The position numbers and the translations under genes were made by a program. Positions 24,802-32,077 of a stretch of DNA of 64,000 bases are shown piece after piece. The notes under the pieces were generated by a model. The model saw only the letters and a list, made by a program, of their open reading frames with translations. It had not been told where the DNA came from and ran no database searches. The DNA is from Leifsonia virtsii. Lineage in GTDB: Bacteria; Actinomycetota; Actinomycetes; Actinomycetales; Microbacteriaceae. Where the stretch lies: positions 434,001 through 498,000 of the forward strand of contig NZ_JAROCB010000003.1 of the NCBI RefSeq assembly GCF_030433675.1. Reading direction: 5' to 3'. Positions within the stretch are counted from its first letter, which is position 1. Each line of letters starts with the position of its first letter.

Positions 24802-25302
24802 ATGGAGGAGCCCTTCGCGTCGTGGTCGGAGTTCAACGTCGCCGTTGCGGGGGCCGGTGCCGCGCTCGGCGGCCTGCTGATCGTCGCGCTGTCCGTCAAC
24901 ATCCAGAAGATCGCCGAGTCGCGCGGGCTCGCCGCACGCGCCGGCGCCTCGATCGCGTCCCTCATCCTCGGGGTGGCGCTGTGCTGCGCCGCGCTGATCC
25001 CCGGGCAGGTCACCTGGGGGTACGGCATCCAGGTGCTCGTCGGCACGGCGCTGTGCGCCATCGTCGTGGTCCGCTCGGCCGTCACCGTGCACCGGGATGC
25101 CGTGAGCACGGGCTACCGCCGCTACTCGGCCGAGCGCATAGCCATGTTCGCCGTGCCGCCCGCGCTCTACGCGGTGGCCGGGGTCATGCTCGTGGGGCTC
25201 TCGGGATCGGCGGGGCTGGTCATCGTGGCCGTCGGCACCATCCTCGCGATCGTCACGACCGTGCTGTTCTCCTGGGTCGCGCTCGTCGAGGTGCTGCGCT
25301 GA
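24802..25302 (+). CDS. Uncharacterised multi-pass membrane protein
   Basis: A 166-residue integral membrane protein with about five hydrophobic segments, beginning with EFNVAVAGAGAALGGLLIVALSVNIQKI and ending TVLFSWVALVEVLR. No named domain was recognised with certainty. The pattern of a Gly/Ala-rich first helix followed by VNIQKI occurs in a family of actinobacterial proteins of unknown role. The start ATG lacks an obvious ribosome site. The gene ends 3 bp before the convergent MarR gene's stop. Confidence 0.7.
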   Translation: MEEPFASWSEFNVAVAGAGAALGGLLIVALSVNIQKIAESRGLAARAGASIASLILGVALCCAALIPGQVTWGYGIQVLVGTALCAIVVVRSAVTVHRDAVSTGYRRYSAERIAMFAVPPALYAVAGVMLVGLSGSAGLVIVAVGTILAIVTTVLFSWVALVEVLR

Positions 25303-25305
25303 CGG

Positions 25306-25758
25306 TCAGGCCGGCTGGGCGGTCAGCTCGGGCAGGGCGTCGACCAGGGGAGCGAGCTCCGGCACCGCGCGGGCGCCGTCGAGCGCGCGGCTGAGCGCGG
25401 CGTCGTGCACCGGCCTCGCCGCGTCGAGCAGCCGGTGGCCGGAGGCCGTGAGCTCGGTGTAGATGCCGCGACGGTCGTCCGCGCAGAGCACCCGGGTGAG
25501 CAGGTCACGGTCTTCGAGCCGGTTCACCAGGCGGGTGGTGGCGCTCGGGCTGAGGGCGCTCGCGCGGGCGAGCTGCTGCATCCGCATGTGCCAGCCGTCC
25601 TGGCGGGCGAGCGCGTCGAGCACGGTGTACTCCACGACCGACAGCTGGACCTCGCGGCTGAGGTCGCGCTCCAGCTCGGCCTCGATGTAGCCGTGCAGTG
25701 CCGCCAGCGTGCGCCAGCCGTGCGCGCGCACCTCGACGGCGTCGTCGGCGATGCCCAT
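25306..25758 (-). CDS. MarR family transcriptional regulator
   Basis: A 150-residue winged-helix regulator. The recognition region is MQQLARASALSPSATTRLVNRLEDRDLLTRVLCADDRRGIYTELT, the normal MarR helix-turn-helix plus wing with the DDRR motif. Helices at both ends make the dimer interface. It is divergent from an MFS transporter with a 114-bp gap containing the palindrome TTGCACGTGCAA and a longer inverted repeat. It therefore probably represses the transporter and itself, and is released by a small-molecule ligand. Confidence 0.92.
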   Translation of the reverse strand: MGIADDAVEVRAHGWRTLAALHGYIEAELERDLSREVQLSVVEYTVLDALARQDGWHMRMQQLARASALSPSATTRLVNRLEDRDLLTRVLCADDRRGIYTELTASGHRLLDAARPVHDAALSRALDGARAVPELAPLVDALPELTAQPA

Positions 25759-25793
25759 GTGCGTCCCTCTTCCGTGGCTCGGGTTGCGCCAAG

Positions 25794-25832
25794 TAGTTGC
25801 ACGTGCAAGTATTTATGGCGCGTCTGCAACTA
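25794..25832. promoter_or_regulatory. Candidate MarR operator region
   Basis: Perfect 12-bp palindrome TTGCACGTGCAA (25797-25808), and a wider inverted repeat TAGTTGCA (25794-25801) / TGCAACTA (25825-25832). Both lie in the gap between the divergent MarR and MFS genes. The two half-sites are 31 bp apart, about three helical turns. Confidence 0.6.
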
Positions 25833-25872
25833 ACAGGGTAGCGCATTCACCCGGAAACCAAGGAGAACGTCC

Positions 25873-27078
25873 ATGCCAGCAGGTCTCATAGCCCTCGCGC
25901 TCGGAGGGTTCGGCATCGGCCTGACCGAGTTCGTCATCGCCGGGCTGCTGCCCGAGGTGGCCGCCGACTTCCATGTCGACGAAGCGGCGGCGGGCTGGCT
26001 CATCTCCGGCTACGCGCTCGCGGTGGTGGTCGGCGCCCTCGGGCTGACGGCCGCGGCGACCCGCCTCCCGCGCAAGGCCGCGCTGCTGGGCCTCATGGTG
26101 CTGTTCATCGCGGGCAACCTCCTCTCCGCCATCGCGCCCGACTACGGCGTCATGCTCGCCGGCCGCGTGCTCGCCGCCCTCTGCCACGGCGCATTCTTCG
26201 GCATCGGCTCGGTGGTCGCCGCGAGCCTGGTCGCGCCGGAGCGGCAGGCCAGGGCCATCGCCATCATGTTCACCGGGCTCACCGCCGCCAACGTGCTCGG
26301 CGTGCCGTTCGGGACGCTGCTCGGCCAGGCGCTCGGGTGGCGCTCCACCTTCTGGGCGATCACGGTCATCGGCGTCGTGGCCCTGGTCGGGGTCGCCGTG
26401 CTGGTGCCGCGCACGGCGGGCGAGCGGTCCTCCGCCGGGCTGCGCGGCGAGCTCTCGGCGTTCCGCTCCGGCCAGGTGTGGCTCTCGCTGGTGGCGACGG
26501 TGCTCGGCTTCGGCGGGATGTTCGGCGCCTTCACGTACATCGCCTACACGCTGACCGGCGTCTCGGGCTTCCCGTCGGCCGCGGTGCCGTGGCTGCTCAT
26601 CCTGTTCGGCCTCGGCCTGTTCGTCGGCAACTGGGTGGGCGGCCGCCTCGCGGACCGCTCCATCGACGGGACCCTGCTCTGGCTGCTCTCGGCGCTCGCC
26701 GTGGTGCTCGTGGCCTTTGCGCTCGTCGCCGGCATGCCCGTCGGAGCGGTGATCGCCCTCGTGCTGATGGGGGCGTTCGGCTTCGCCACGGTGCCCGCCC
26801 TGCAGCTGCGTGTGCTCTCGTACGCGTCGCACGCGCCGACCCTCGCCTCCGGTGCGAACATCGCCGCCTTCAACCTCGGGAACGCGCTCGGGGCATGGAT
26901 CGGCGGGCTCACCATCGCCGCCGGTCTCGGCTACCGCTCCCCGCTCTGGGTGGGCGCCGCGATGACCGTCGGCGCCGTCGTCGTCGTGGCCGTCGCCGCC
27001 CTTGCCGCCGGTCGCCGGAGCCGACACATGCCGAACGACCGGTCAAGAAATTCTGACGAAACTCTTCCAGTCCAGTAG
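25873..27078 (+). CDS. MFS transporter (AraJ/chloramphenicol-exporter type)
   Basis: A 401-residue twelve-helix major facilitator. The start GFGIGLTEFVIAGLLPEVAADFHVDEAAAGWLISGYALAVVVGA is characteristic of the DHA1 AraJ/Cmx/PbuE group, which exports sugars, purines or drugs. ATG 25873 follows AAGGAG. The C-terminal 20 residues are hydrophilic. Control by the divergent MarR suggests inducible export of a toxic compound. The true substrate is not predictable. Confidence 0.92.
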   Translation: MPAGLIALALGGFGIGLTEFVIAGLLPEVAADFHVDEAAAGWLISGYALAVVVGALGLTAAATRLPRKAALLGLMVLFIAGNLLSAIAPDYGVMLAGRVLAALCHGAFFGIGSVVAASLVAPERQARAIAIMFTGLTAANVLGVPFGTLLGQALGWRSTFWAITVIGVVALVGVAVLVPRTAGERSSAGLRGELSAFRSGQVWLSLVATVLGFGGMFGAFTYIAYTLTGVSGFPSAAVPWLLILFGLGLFVGNWVGGRLADRSIDGTLLWLLSALAVVLVAFALVAGMPVGAVIALVLMGAFGFATVPALQLRVLSYASHAPTLASGANIAAFNLGNALGAWIGGLTIAAGLGYRSPLWVGAAMTVGAVVVVAVAALAAGRRSRHMPNDRSRNSDETLPVQ

Positions 27079-27126
27079 AACGAGGAGTACCTTCACTCTC
27101 GTCTCGAACGGTCAGGGGGTGATCGT

Positions 27127-28059
27127 ATGTCGGATGTGCCCGAAGAGTCGCGCACCCGCATCCTCACCCCGGCGCGCGTACTGATCGGCTCTCTGATCGC
27201 CGGCGCCGGACTGACCGTCCTCGGCTTCCTCGCGGGTGGATCGTCGGCTTCGGCCGAAGAGCAGGCTCCGCCTCCGGGTGTCGTCAGCAGCCTCGTGTCG
27301 AACGTGACAGGCGAGGCAGGCAAGGCTGTCGGCTCCGTCACCTCCGCTGTCGCCCCCGCGCTTCCCGCGCCCGTCCAGCAGGTCGTCTCCGCCGTCGTGA
27401 CTCCCGTGACCGACACCGTCGACCAGGTGGTCGACCAGTCGCCGGTCGCGAGCGTGGTCGAACCGGTCGCGTCGACCGTCGACGAGGTGGTCGCGCAGGT
27501 CCCGGTGGTGCGGGATGTTCTCCCGGCCGCGCCGGTGACCGCGGTCACGCAGCCCGTGACAGGCGCCGTGGACCAGGTCGTGTCGGACGCAGCGGGCTTC
27601 GTCGACTCGGCCGTCGCTCCGCTCGTCGACCAGCCGCAGCCGCCTTCCGCCCCCGGAACCTCCGCCTCGGACGGACCCGGGTCGCCGGCCGTTGCGGACG
27701 CCGCGCCGGCCGCGCTCGTCGGCAGCTCTTCGACCGCTGCGGACACGCGTCTTCTCGCGTCCTGGCCCGGTGCTCTCGGCTCGTTCGGCGTTCCCGGGTC
27801 GTCCGGGAATGGCCAGGCCCTGCCCGGCGACGACGGCCCAGGGGGTGTCCCCGGCGGCGTTCCCGGCGGGAGTCTGCCCGCCGGCGGTGCGTCCGGCTCG
27901 TCGGGAGGCGCCGGTCCTGGCGCCCCTGTGCCCGGAGCCGGAGCGGCTCCCGATGGCTTCCTCCTGCCCGCATCCGTGCGGAGCGGGCTGAGCGGCGCGC
28001 CCGCGGACGACACCGTCCCCGCGAGCCCCGTCGCCGACCACGACATCAGCCCCGACTGA
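27127..28059 (+). CDS. Secreted low-complexity protein with Val-rich heptads
   Basis: A 310-residue exported protein. A 15-residue charged lead is followed by a hydrophobic signal (VLIGSLIAGAGLTVLGFLAG) and a probable cleavage after SASA (residue about 43). Residues 50-170 have repeated hydrophobic-valine spacing (VVSSLVSNVTGEAGKAVGSV, VVDQSPVASVVEPVASTVDE), suggesting an amphipathic helix or coiled coil. Residues about 235-275 are Gly/Pro/Ser-rich. No cysteine, membrane anchor or known domain was found. It lies 89 bp upstream of the chaplin-like wall protein, same strand, and may be exported with it. The function is unknown. Confidence 0.75.
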   Translation: MSDVPEESRTRILTPARVLIGSLIAGAGLTVLGFLAGGSSASAEEQAPPPGVVSSLVSNVTGEAGKAVGSVTSAVAPALPAPVQQVVSAVVTPVTDTVDQVVDQSPVASVVEPVASTVDEVVAQVPVVRDVLPAAPVTAVTQPVTGAVDQVVSDAAGFVDSAVAPLVDQPQPPSAPGTSASDGPGSPAVADAAPAALVGSSSTAADTRLLASWPGALGSFGVPGSSGNGQALPGDDGPGGVPGGVPGGSLPAGGASGSSGGAGPGAPVPGAGAAPDGFLLPASVRSGLSGAPADDTVPASPVADHDISPD

Positions 28060-28148
28060 GTGGGATCGCAGCTGCCCGGTTGGCAGCACGCGATCGATTC
28101 CCGCGCACCTTTCGTGCCCGGGTCCACACTCATTCGAAAGGCTGATCC

Positions 28149-29939
28149 ATGAACAAGTACGTCTCCAGAGGGCTGTGGTTCACCCTCTGCGTCGGCGGCC
28201 TGTGGCTCGCCGGGACGGCCGCGGCGAACGCGGCAGAGGCCCCGGCCAGCGGCACCGCCAGCGGCGACCAGGCGGTCGTCAGTGTCTCCGTCCCCGTCTC
28301 GCTCTCGGGCAACGGGATCTCGCTCGTCGGCGACTCGACGAGCTCCGGCTCCACCACCAGCACCCCGGCCGCTCCGGCGCCGTCGGCGTCCGTCTCGCCC
28401 GACTCGCTCGGCGGCGTGCTCACCGGCTACCGGGCCGTGGTCGACGCCAGCGTGCCGGTGACCGTCGCGGGCAATGCGATCAGCGTCGCGGGAGACGCCT
28501 CCAGCGCCGACTCGTCGTCGACCGCTGCGCCCGCCGCCGACTCGGGTGCGACCGCGACCTCGGGCGGTGCCGACGGCACGGCCTCCGGTCTCCAGGCGCC
28601 TGTCTCGGTGGACGTCCCGGTGACCGCGGGTGGAAACTCCATCTCGGTGCTGGGCGACGCCACGTCGTCCGACGCGGCCGCCACCTCCGGTTCCGGCGGC
28701 GGCTCGACCGCGACGTCGTCCGGCTCGGACGGCGGCCTGCTGTCCGGCGTCCAGGCGCCGATCGGTGCGGCGGTTCCCGTGACGGCCGGCGGCAACGCCG
28801 TGTCGGTGCTCGGGGACGCGTCCACCTCCGGTTCGGATGTTGCGGCTCCGGCCGCGGGCGACACGACCGCGACGTCGGGCTCCGGCTCCGGCGACGGTCT
28901 GCTCTCCGGCGTCCAGGCGCCGGTGAACGCCGATGTCCCGGTGACCGCGGGCGGAAACGCCGTTTCGGTGCTCGGGGATGCCACCACCTCCAACGCGGCC
29001 GCAACGGCTCCGGCCGGTGGCGACACGACGGCGACCTCCTCGGGCTCCGGTTCGAACGGCGGAGTGCTGTCCGATGTGGCCGCACCGATCGATGCGGCGG
29101 TTCCCGTGACGGCCGGCGGCAACGCCGTGTCGGTGCTCGGGGATGCGTCTACCTCCGGTTCGGATGTTGCGGCTCCGGCCGCGGGTGACACCACGGCGAC
29201 GTCGGGCTCCGGCTCGGACGGCGGCCTGCTGTCCGGTGTTGCCGCACCGATCGGTGCGGCTGTGCCGGTGACCGCGGGCGGCAACGCAGTGTCGGTGCTC
29301 GGGGATGCCACCACCTCCGACTCGTCGGCGACGGCTCCGGCCGCGGGTGACACGACGGCGACGTCGGGCTCCGGCTCGGACGGTGGCCTGCTCTCCGGTG
29401 TTCAGGCGCCGATCGGTGCGGCGGTTCCCGTGACGGCCGGCGGCAACGCCGTGTCGGTGATCGGTGACGCCACGTCGAGCGGCTCCTCCACCTCGGCTCC
29501 CGCGACCGGCGGCTCGACCGCGGGCGACGGCACCGGCGGCACCGGCGGCGGCCTGCTCGACGGGATCGGCCTCCCGGTCGACGTCGGTGTCCCGGTGACG
29601 GTCGGCGGCAACGCCATCAGCGTCCTGGGTGACGCGACCACCACGGGCTCGACCACGACCCCGACCACGCCGACGACGCCGACCACTCCGACGACGCCCA
29701 CCACGCCGACCACTCCGACCACCCCGTCCACGCCCTCCGACCCCGGCACCACCGCGGTCGCCGGGCTGGGTGCGGTCTCCATGGTCGCCGCTGGCGCCGG
29801 CTCGACGTCCGGCATGCTGGCGTCGACTGGTTCGGACGAGCTCGGACTGGGTGCCCTCGGCGCCCTGCTCGCGCTCCTCGGGGTGATGCTCGCCTTCGTC
29901 GCGGCCAACCGCGGACGGCGCCACCACCACCTGCGCTGA
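28149..29939 (+). CDS. Chaplin-like repeat protein with LAxTG cell-wall sorting signal
   Basis: A 596-residue exported surface protein. The signal peptide covers residues 1-28 (TLCVGGLWLAGTAAANA). Nine repeats follow, each built around the core VPVTAGGNAVSVLGDA. The core Asn falls at 55, 109, 163, 216, 270, 325, 379, 433 and 488, a 53-55 residue period. The core resembles the chaplin (DUF320) domain of Streptomyces but lacks its cysteines. Ser/Thr/Gly linkers separate repeats. A Thr-Pro stalk (about 502-530) leads to LASTG (557-561), a hydrophobic helix and the basic tail RGRRHHHLR. This is the sorting signal of class E-type sortases. It is probably wall-anchored and surface-active. Confidence 0.8.
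   Translation: MNKYVSRGLWFTLCVGGLWLAGTAAANAAEAPASGTASGDQAVVSVSVPVSLSGNGISLVGDSTSSGSTTSTPAAPAPSASVSPDSLGGVLTGYRAVVDASVPVTVAGNAISVAGDASSADSSSTAAPAADSGATATSGGADGTASGLQAPVSVDVPVTAGGNSISVLGDATSSDAAATSGSGGGSTATSSGSDGGLLSGVQAPIGAAVPVTAGGNAVSVLGDASTSGSDVAAPAAGDTTATSGSGSGDGLLSGVQAPVNADVPVTAGGNAVSVLGDATTSNAAATAPAGGDTTATSSGSGSNGGVLSDVAAPIDAAVPVTAGGNAVSVLGDASTSGSDVAAPAAGDTTATSGSGSDGGLLSGVAAPIGAAVPVTAGGNAVSVLGDATTSDSSATAPAAGDTTATSGSGSDGGLLSGVQAPIGAAVPVTAGGNAVSVIGDATSSGSSTSAPATGGSTAGDGTGGTGGGLLDGIGLPVDVGVPVTVGGNAISVLGDATTTGSTTTPTTPTTPTTPTTPTTPTTPTTPSTPSDPGTTAVAGLGAVSMVAAGAGSTSGMLASTGSDELGLGALGALLALLGVMLAFVAANRGRRHHHLR
28269..29649 (+). repeat. Tandem array of nine ~162-bp coding repeats
   Basis: Nine in-frame units of 159-165 bp encode the chaplin-like repeats. 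Units 4 and 6 are nearly identical at the DNA level over about 95 bp (around 28768-28863 and 29095-29190, offset 327 bp) with only a few silent changes. This points to recent duplication or gene conversion. A shorter run of ACC/CCG triplets (Thr-Pro) follows at about 29652-29735. Confidence 0.85.
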
Positions 29940-29953
29940 TCGCGGGTGCTGAC

Positions 29954-29996
29954 TTCCCGGCACGTCGGAGCTCCCCAGCCGCCGACGTGCCGGGAA
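29954..29996. terminator. Hairpin after the chaplin-like gene
   Basis: Perfect 15-bp inverted repeat TTCCCGGCACGTCGG (29954-29968) / 29982-29996 with a 13-base loop. It lies between the convergent chaplin-like and ParB-like genes, 14 bp past the former's stop, and probably terminates in both directions. Confidence 0.75.
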
Positions 29997-30026
29997 CTCG
30001 CCATGTCCGGACGCAGGCGGAGGACC

Positions 30027-30335
30027 CTAGAACCCGATCGGCCGCCCGGGCGTCAGCGGCTCCTCGTTGCCGACGAAGGCCCGGCCGTCGTTGTACTCGG
30101 CCTCCCGGCGCTGCACCTCGGCGAGGAGCGCTTTGTTGAGCATCTCCGACCAGCTGCTGTCGCGCTCGTCGAAGGAGGTCTGCCGGTAGGCGGCTCGTGC
30201 CCGGTTCCGCATAGCCTCGGTGAGGTAGAAGGTGACCGTGGTCCTCTTCTTCACCGGGCGCTGCGGGCGCAGTGGGCTCGAAACGTTCGCCGGGGCCGGC
30301 TGGCCATCGGTCGGGGTCGGGACGGGTCCTTCCAT
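30027..30335 (-). CDS. ParB/ParR-like centromere-binding family protein (orphan)
   Basis: A 102-residue small DNA-binding protein; start ATG 30335 with AAAGG upstream (GTG 30374 would add 13 residues). The basic stretch RPVKKRTTVTFYLTEAMRNRARAAYRQT looks like a ribbon-helix-helix, the strand TTVTFYL contacting DNA and a helix following. The C-terminus (LNKALLAEVQRREAEYNDG, then GNEEPLTPGRPIGF) resembles the end of ParB-like partition proteins found on actinobacterial plasmids. No ParA gene lies nearby. A transcription factor role is equally possible. Its upstream region has two palindromes that may be its binding sites. Confidence 0.6.
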   Translation of the reverse strand: MEGPVPTPTDGQPAPANVSSPLRPQRPVKKRTTVTFYLTEAMRNRARAAYRQTSFDERDSSWSEMLNKALLAEVQRREAEYNDGRAFVGNEEPLTPGRPIGF

Positions 30336-30419
30336 GTCGCGCCTTTCCGAAAGTGAAATCTGGTGTTGGGACACATACTAAGCGTTCCACCCTCTCCAGG
30401 ACCATAATCCACAGGTGCT

Positions 30420-30452
30420 AAGCATGCTTTAAATGCCTGAGTATGCATGCAT
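30420..30452. promoter_or_regulatory. Paired palindromes upstream of the ParB-like gene
   Basis: Two perfect 10-bp palindromes, AAGCATGCTT (30420-30429) and ATGCATGCAT (30443-30452), with centres 23 bp apart, in a markedly AT-rich patch. They lie 85-117 bp upstream of the ParB-like start codon and beside the 3' end of the flavoprotein gene. Possible operator or partition-site elements. Confidence 0.45.
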
Positions 30453-30487
30453 TTTGGACGCAGCGGGCGCCCGCGGCCGGGACGGGC

Positions 30488-31528
30488 TCAGTGCGAGAGC
30501 CGCTCCACGATCGACCCGAACAGCTCGGGCCGCCTGGCCGCCGTCGGGACGATCCGGGGCCGGAAGCGCGACCGCGCGGCCACGACGAGAGCCGAGGTCA
30601 GCAGCCGGAAGTCCCGGGTCGTCGTCCGCCACGCGCGCTCGTACTGCTCGGTGCTGCCCGCCGAGACCGCCGCGATCGCCGACCGGGCCTGAGCGAACCC
30701 GACCCGCATCCCCTCGCCGGTGAGCGCGTCCACATACCCGGAGGCGTCGCCCGCGAGGAGCACCCGCCCTGAGGAGCGCGACCTCGCCCGCTGGAGCAGC
30801 GGACCGGCCCCGCGCGGATCGGTGACGGACGCGATGCCGTCGAGGCGGCCGGCGAGCTCCGGGATGCCGGCGATCACCTCGTCCACATCGAGCGGACGTG
30901 CGCCGAGCACCGCGACGCCGACGGTGTGCTCGTCGACCGGCGTCACGTACGCCTCGGCTCCGGGCGCCCAGTGCACCTCGACCAGCGAGGTCCACGGCTC
31001 GATCCCGAAGTGCTTGCGCAGCCCGAAGCGGCGGCGCGCGCCCGGCTGGGCGCGGCCCTCCAGCCCGAGCATCCTCCGCACGGGGGAGTGCAGCCCGTCC
31101 GCGGCGATCACCCACGGCGTGCGGAGCGTCTCGCCGGTGCTGAGGGTGAGCTCGACCGAGTCGGCGCTCTGGCGAAGGCCGGCGACCTTCGCGTGGATGC
31201 TGTCGGCGCCGAGCTCGGCCGCCCGCTCCGCGAGGGCCTGGTGCAGCACGGTCCGCCGAACTCCGCGCCCGGGACGGTCGGCGAAGCGGTGCTCGACCCG
31301 GGATCCGGCGTCGATGTACGCGATGCCGTCCAGCCGGCGGCCCGGCGGGTCGACGCCGATGCGATGAAGCGCGGCGAGGGCGCCGGGCATGAGCCCCTCT
31401 CCGCACGCCTTGTCGATGGGACCGACGCGCGGCTCGACGAGCACGACGTCCAGACCGTCCACGCGCGCCTCGATCGCGCACGCCAGACCCACGGGGCCGC
31501 CGCCCACGACGACGACCTGGGGGTTCAT
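30488..31528 (-). CDS. srsC: FAD-dependent monooxygenase, SrsC-like
   Basis: A 346-residue flavoprotein of the geranylgeranyl reductase/aromatic hydroxylase group. The FAD-binding Rossmann motif is VVVVGGGPVGLACAIEARVDG at the N-terminus, the second FAD contact is RVLLAGDASGYVDALTGEGM near residue 275, and the intermediate WVIAADGLHSPVRRMLGL fits. In the srsABC phenolic-lipid pathway of Streptomyces griseus, SrsC hydroxylates the methylated alkylresorcinol to a quinone-type product. It is the third gene here, overlapping the methyltransferase gene by 4 bp (ATGA). A reductase role is the alternative. Confidence 0.8.
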   Translation of the reverse strand: MNPQVVVVGGGPVGLACAIEARVDGLDVVLVEPRVGPIDKACGEGLMPGALAALHRIGVDPPGRRLDGIAYIDAGSRVEHRFADRPGRGVRRTVLHQALAERAAELGADSIHAKVAGLRQSADSVELTLSTGETLRTPWVIAADGLHSPVRRMLGLEGRAQPGARRRFGLRKHFGIEPWTSLVEVHWAPGAEAYVTPVDEHTVGVAVLGARPLDVDEVIAGIPELAGRLDGIASVTDPRGAGPLLQRARSRSSGRVLLAGDASGYVDALTGEGMRVGFAQARSAIAAVSAGSTEQYERAWRTTTRDFRLLTSALVVAARSRFRPRIVPTAARRPELFGSIVERLSH

Positions 31529-32052
31529 GCGCCGGCTTCGGCCGGGAGCACGGTCGCGAGGGCGCGGTTCTCGCACCGGATGCGCACGGCCAGAAGCCAT
31601 GCGTTGAGCACCGTGAAGGCCAGGGCGGTGATCCAGCCGGTGTACACCAGCGGGAGGGCGAAGCCCTCGACGACCACGGCGACGTAGTTGGGGTGCTTGA
31701 ACCAGCGATAGGGGCCGGCGGCGACGAGCGGCAGGTCGCGCACGATGATGACCCGCGTGTTCCAGCGCGGGCCGAGCGTGGCGATGCACCACCAGCGCAG
31801 CGCCTGGCTCGCGAGGACCAGCACCAGCATCGGCCAGCCGAGCCACGGCAGGAACGGGCGGTCCAGGAGCCAGACCTCGGCGAGGCAGGCGAGCAGCAGC
31901 CCGGTGTGCAGTGCCACCATCGGCGGGAAGTGCCCCCGGCCGAACTCGACCCCGCCGCGCGCGAACGACCACTTGGCGTTCCGGGTGGAGACGATCAGTT
32001 CGGCGATGCGCTCCGCGCCGGTGGCGAGCACGAGGACCGTGTACCAGATCAC
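31525..32052 (-). CDS. srsB: Isoprenylcysteine carboxyl methyltransferase-like protein, SrsB-like
   Basis: A 175-residue integral membrane methyltransferase of the ICMT family. The diagnostic C-terminal section is ALRWWCIATLGPRWNTRVIIV, then LPLVAAGPYRWFKHPNYVAVVVEGFALPLV, with the SAM-binding GPYRWFKHPNY core. Four or five membrane helices. Between a type III PKS and a flavoprotein, it matches SrsB, which O-methylates the alkylresorcinol. A 25-bp gap separates it from the PKS stop, and it overlaps the flavoprotein start. Confidence 0.85.
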   Translation of the reverse strand: MIWYTVLVLATGAERIAELIVSTRNAKWSFARGGVEFGRGHFPPMVALHTGLLLACLAEVWLLDRPFLPWLGWPMLVLVLASQALRWWCIATLGPRWNTRVIIVRDLPLVAAGPYRWFKHPNYVAVVVEGFALPLVYTGWITALAFTVLNAWLLAVRIRCENRALATVLPAEAGA

Positions 32053-32077
32053 GCGTCGGCCCCGTCCTCGAATCGGC

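Noticed and set aside
28427-29353. Minus-strand repeat-rich frame opposite the chaplin-like gene.
   Set aside because: It mirrors the repeats of the coding strand, has no start signals and no signal peptide.
28269-29649. Regularly spaced repeats could suggest a CRISPR array.
   Set aside because: Units are in-frame protein repeats of about 162 bp with no constant 25-40 bp repeat and variable spacers, and no cas genes are near.
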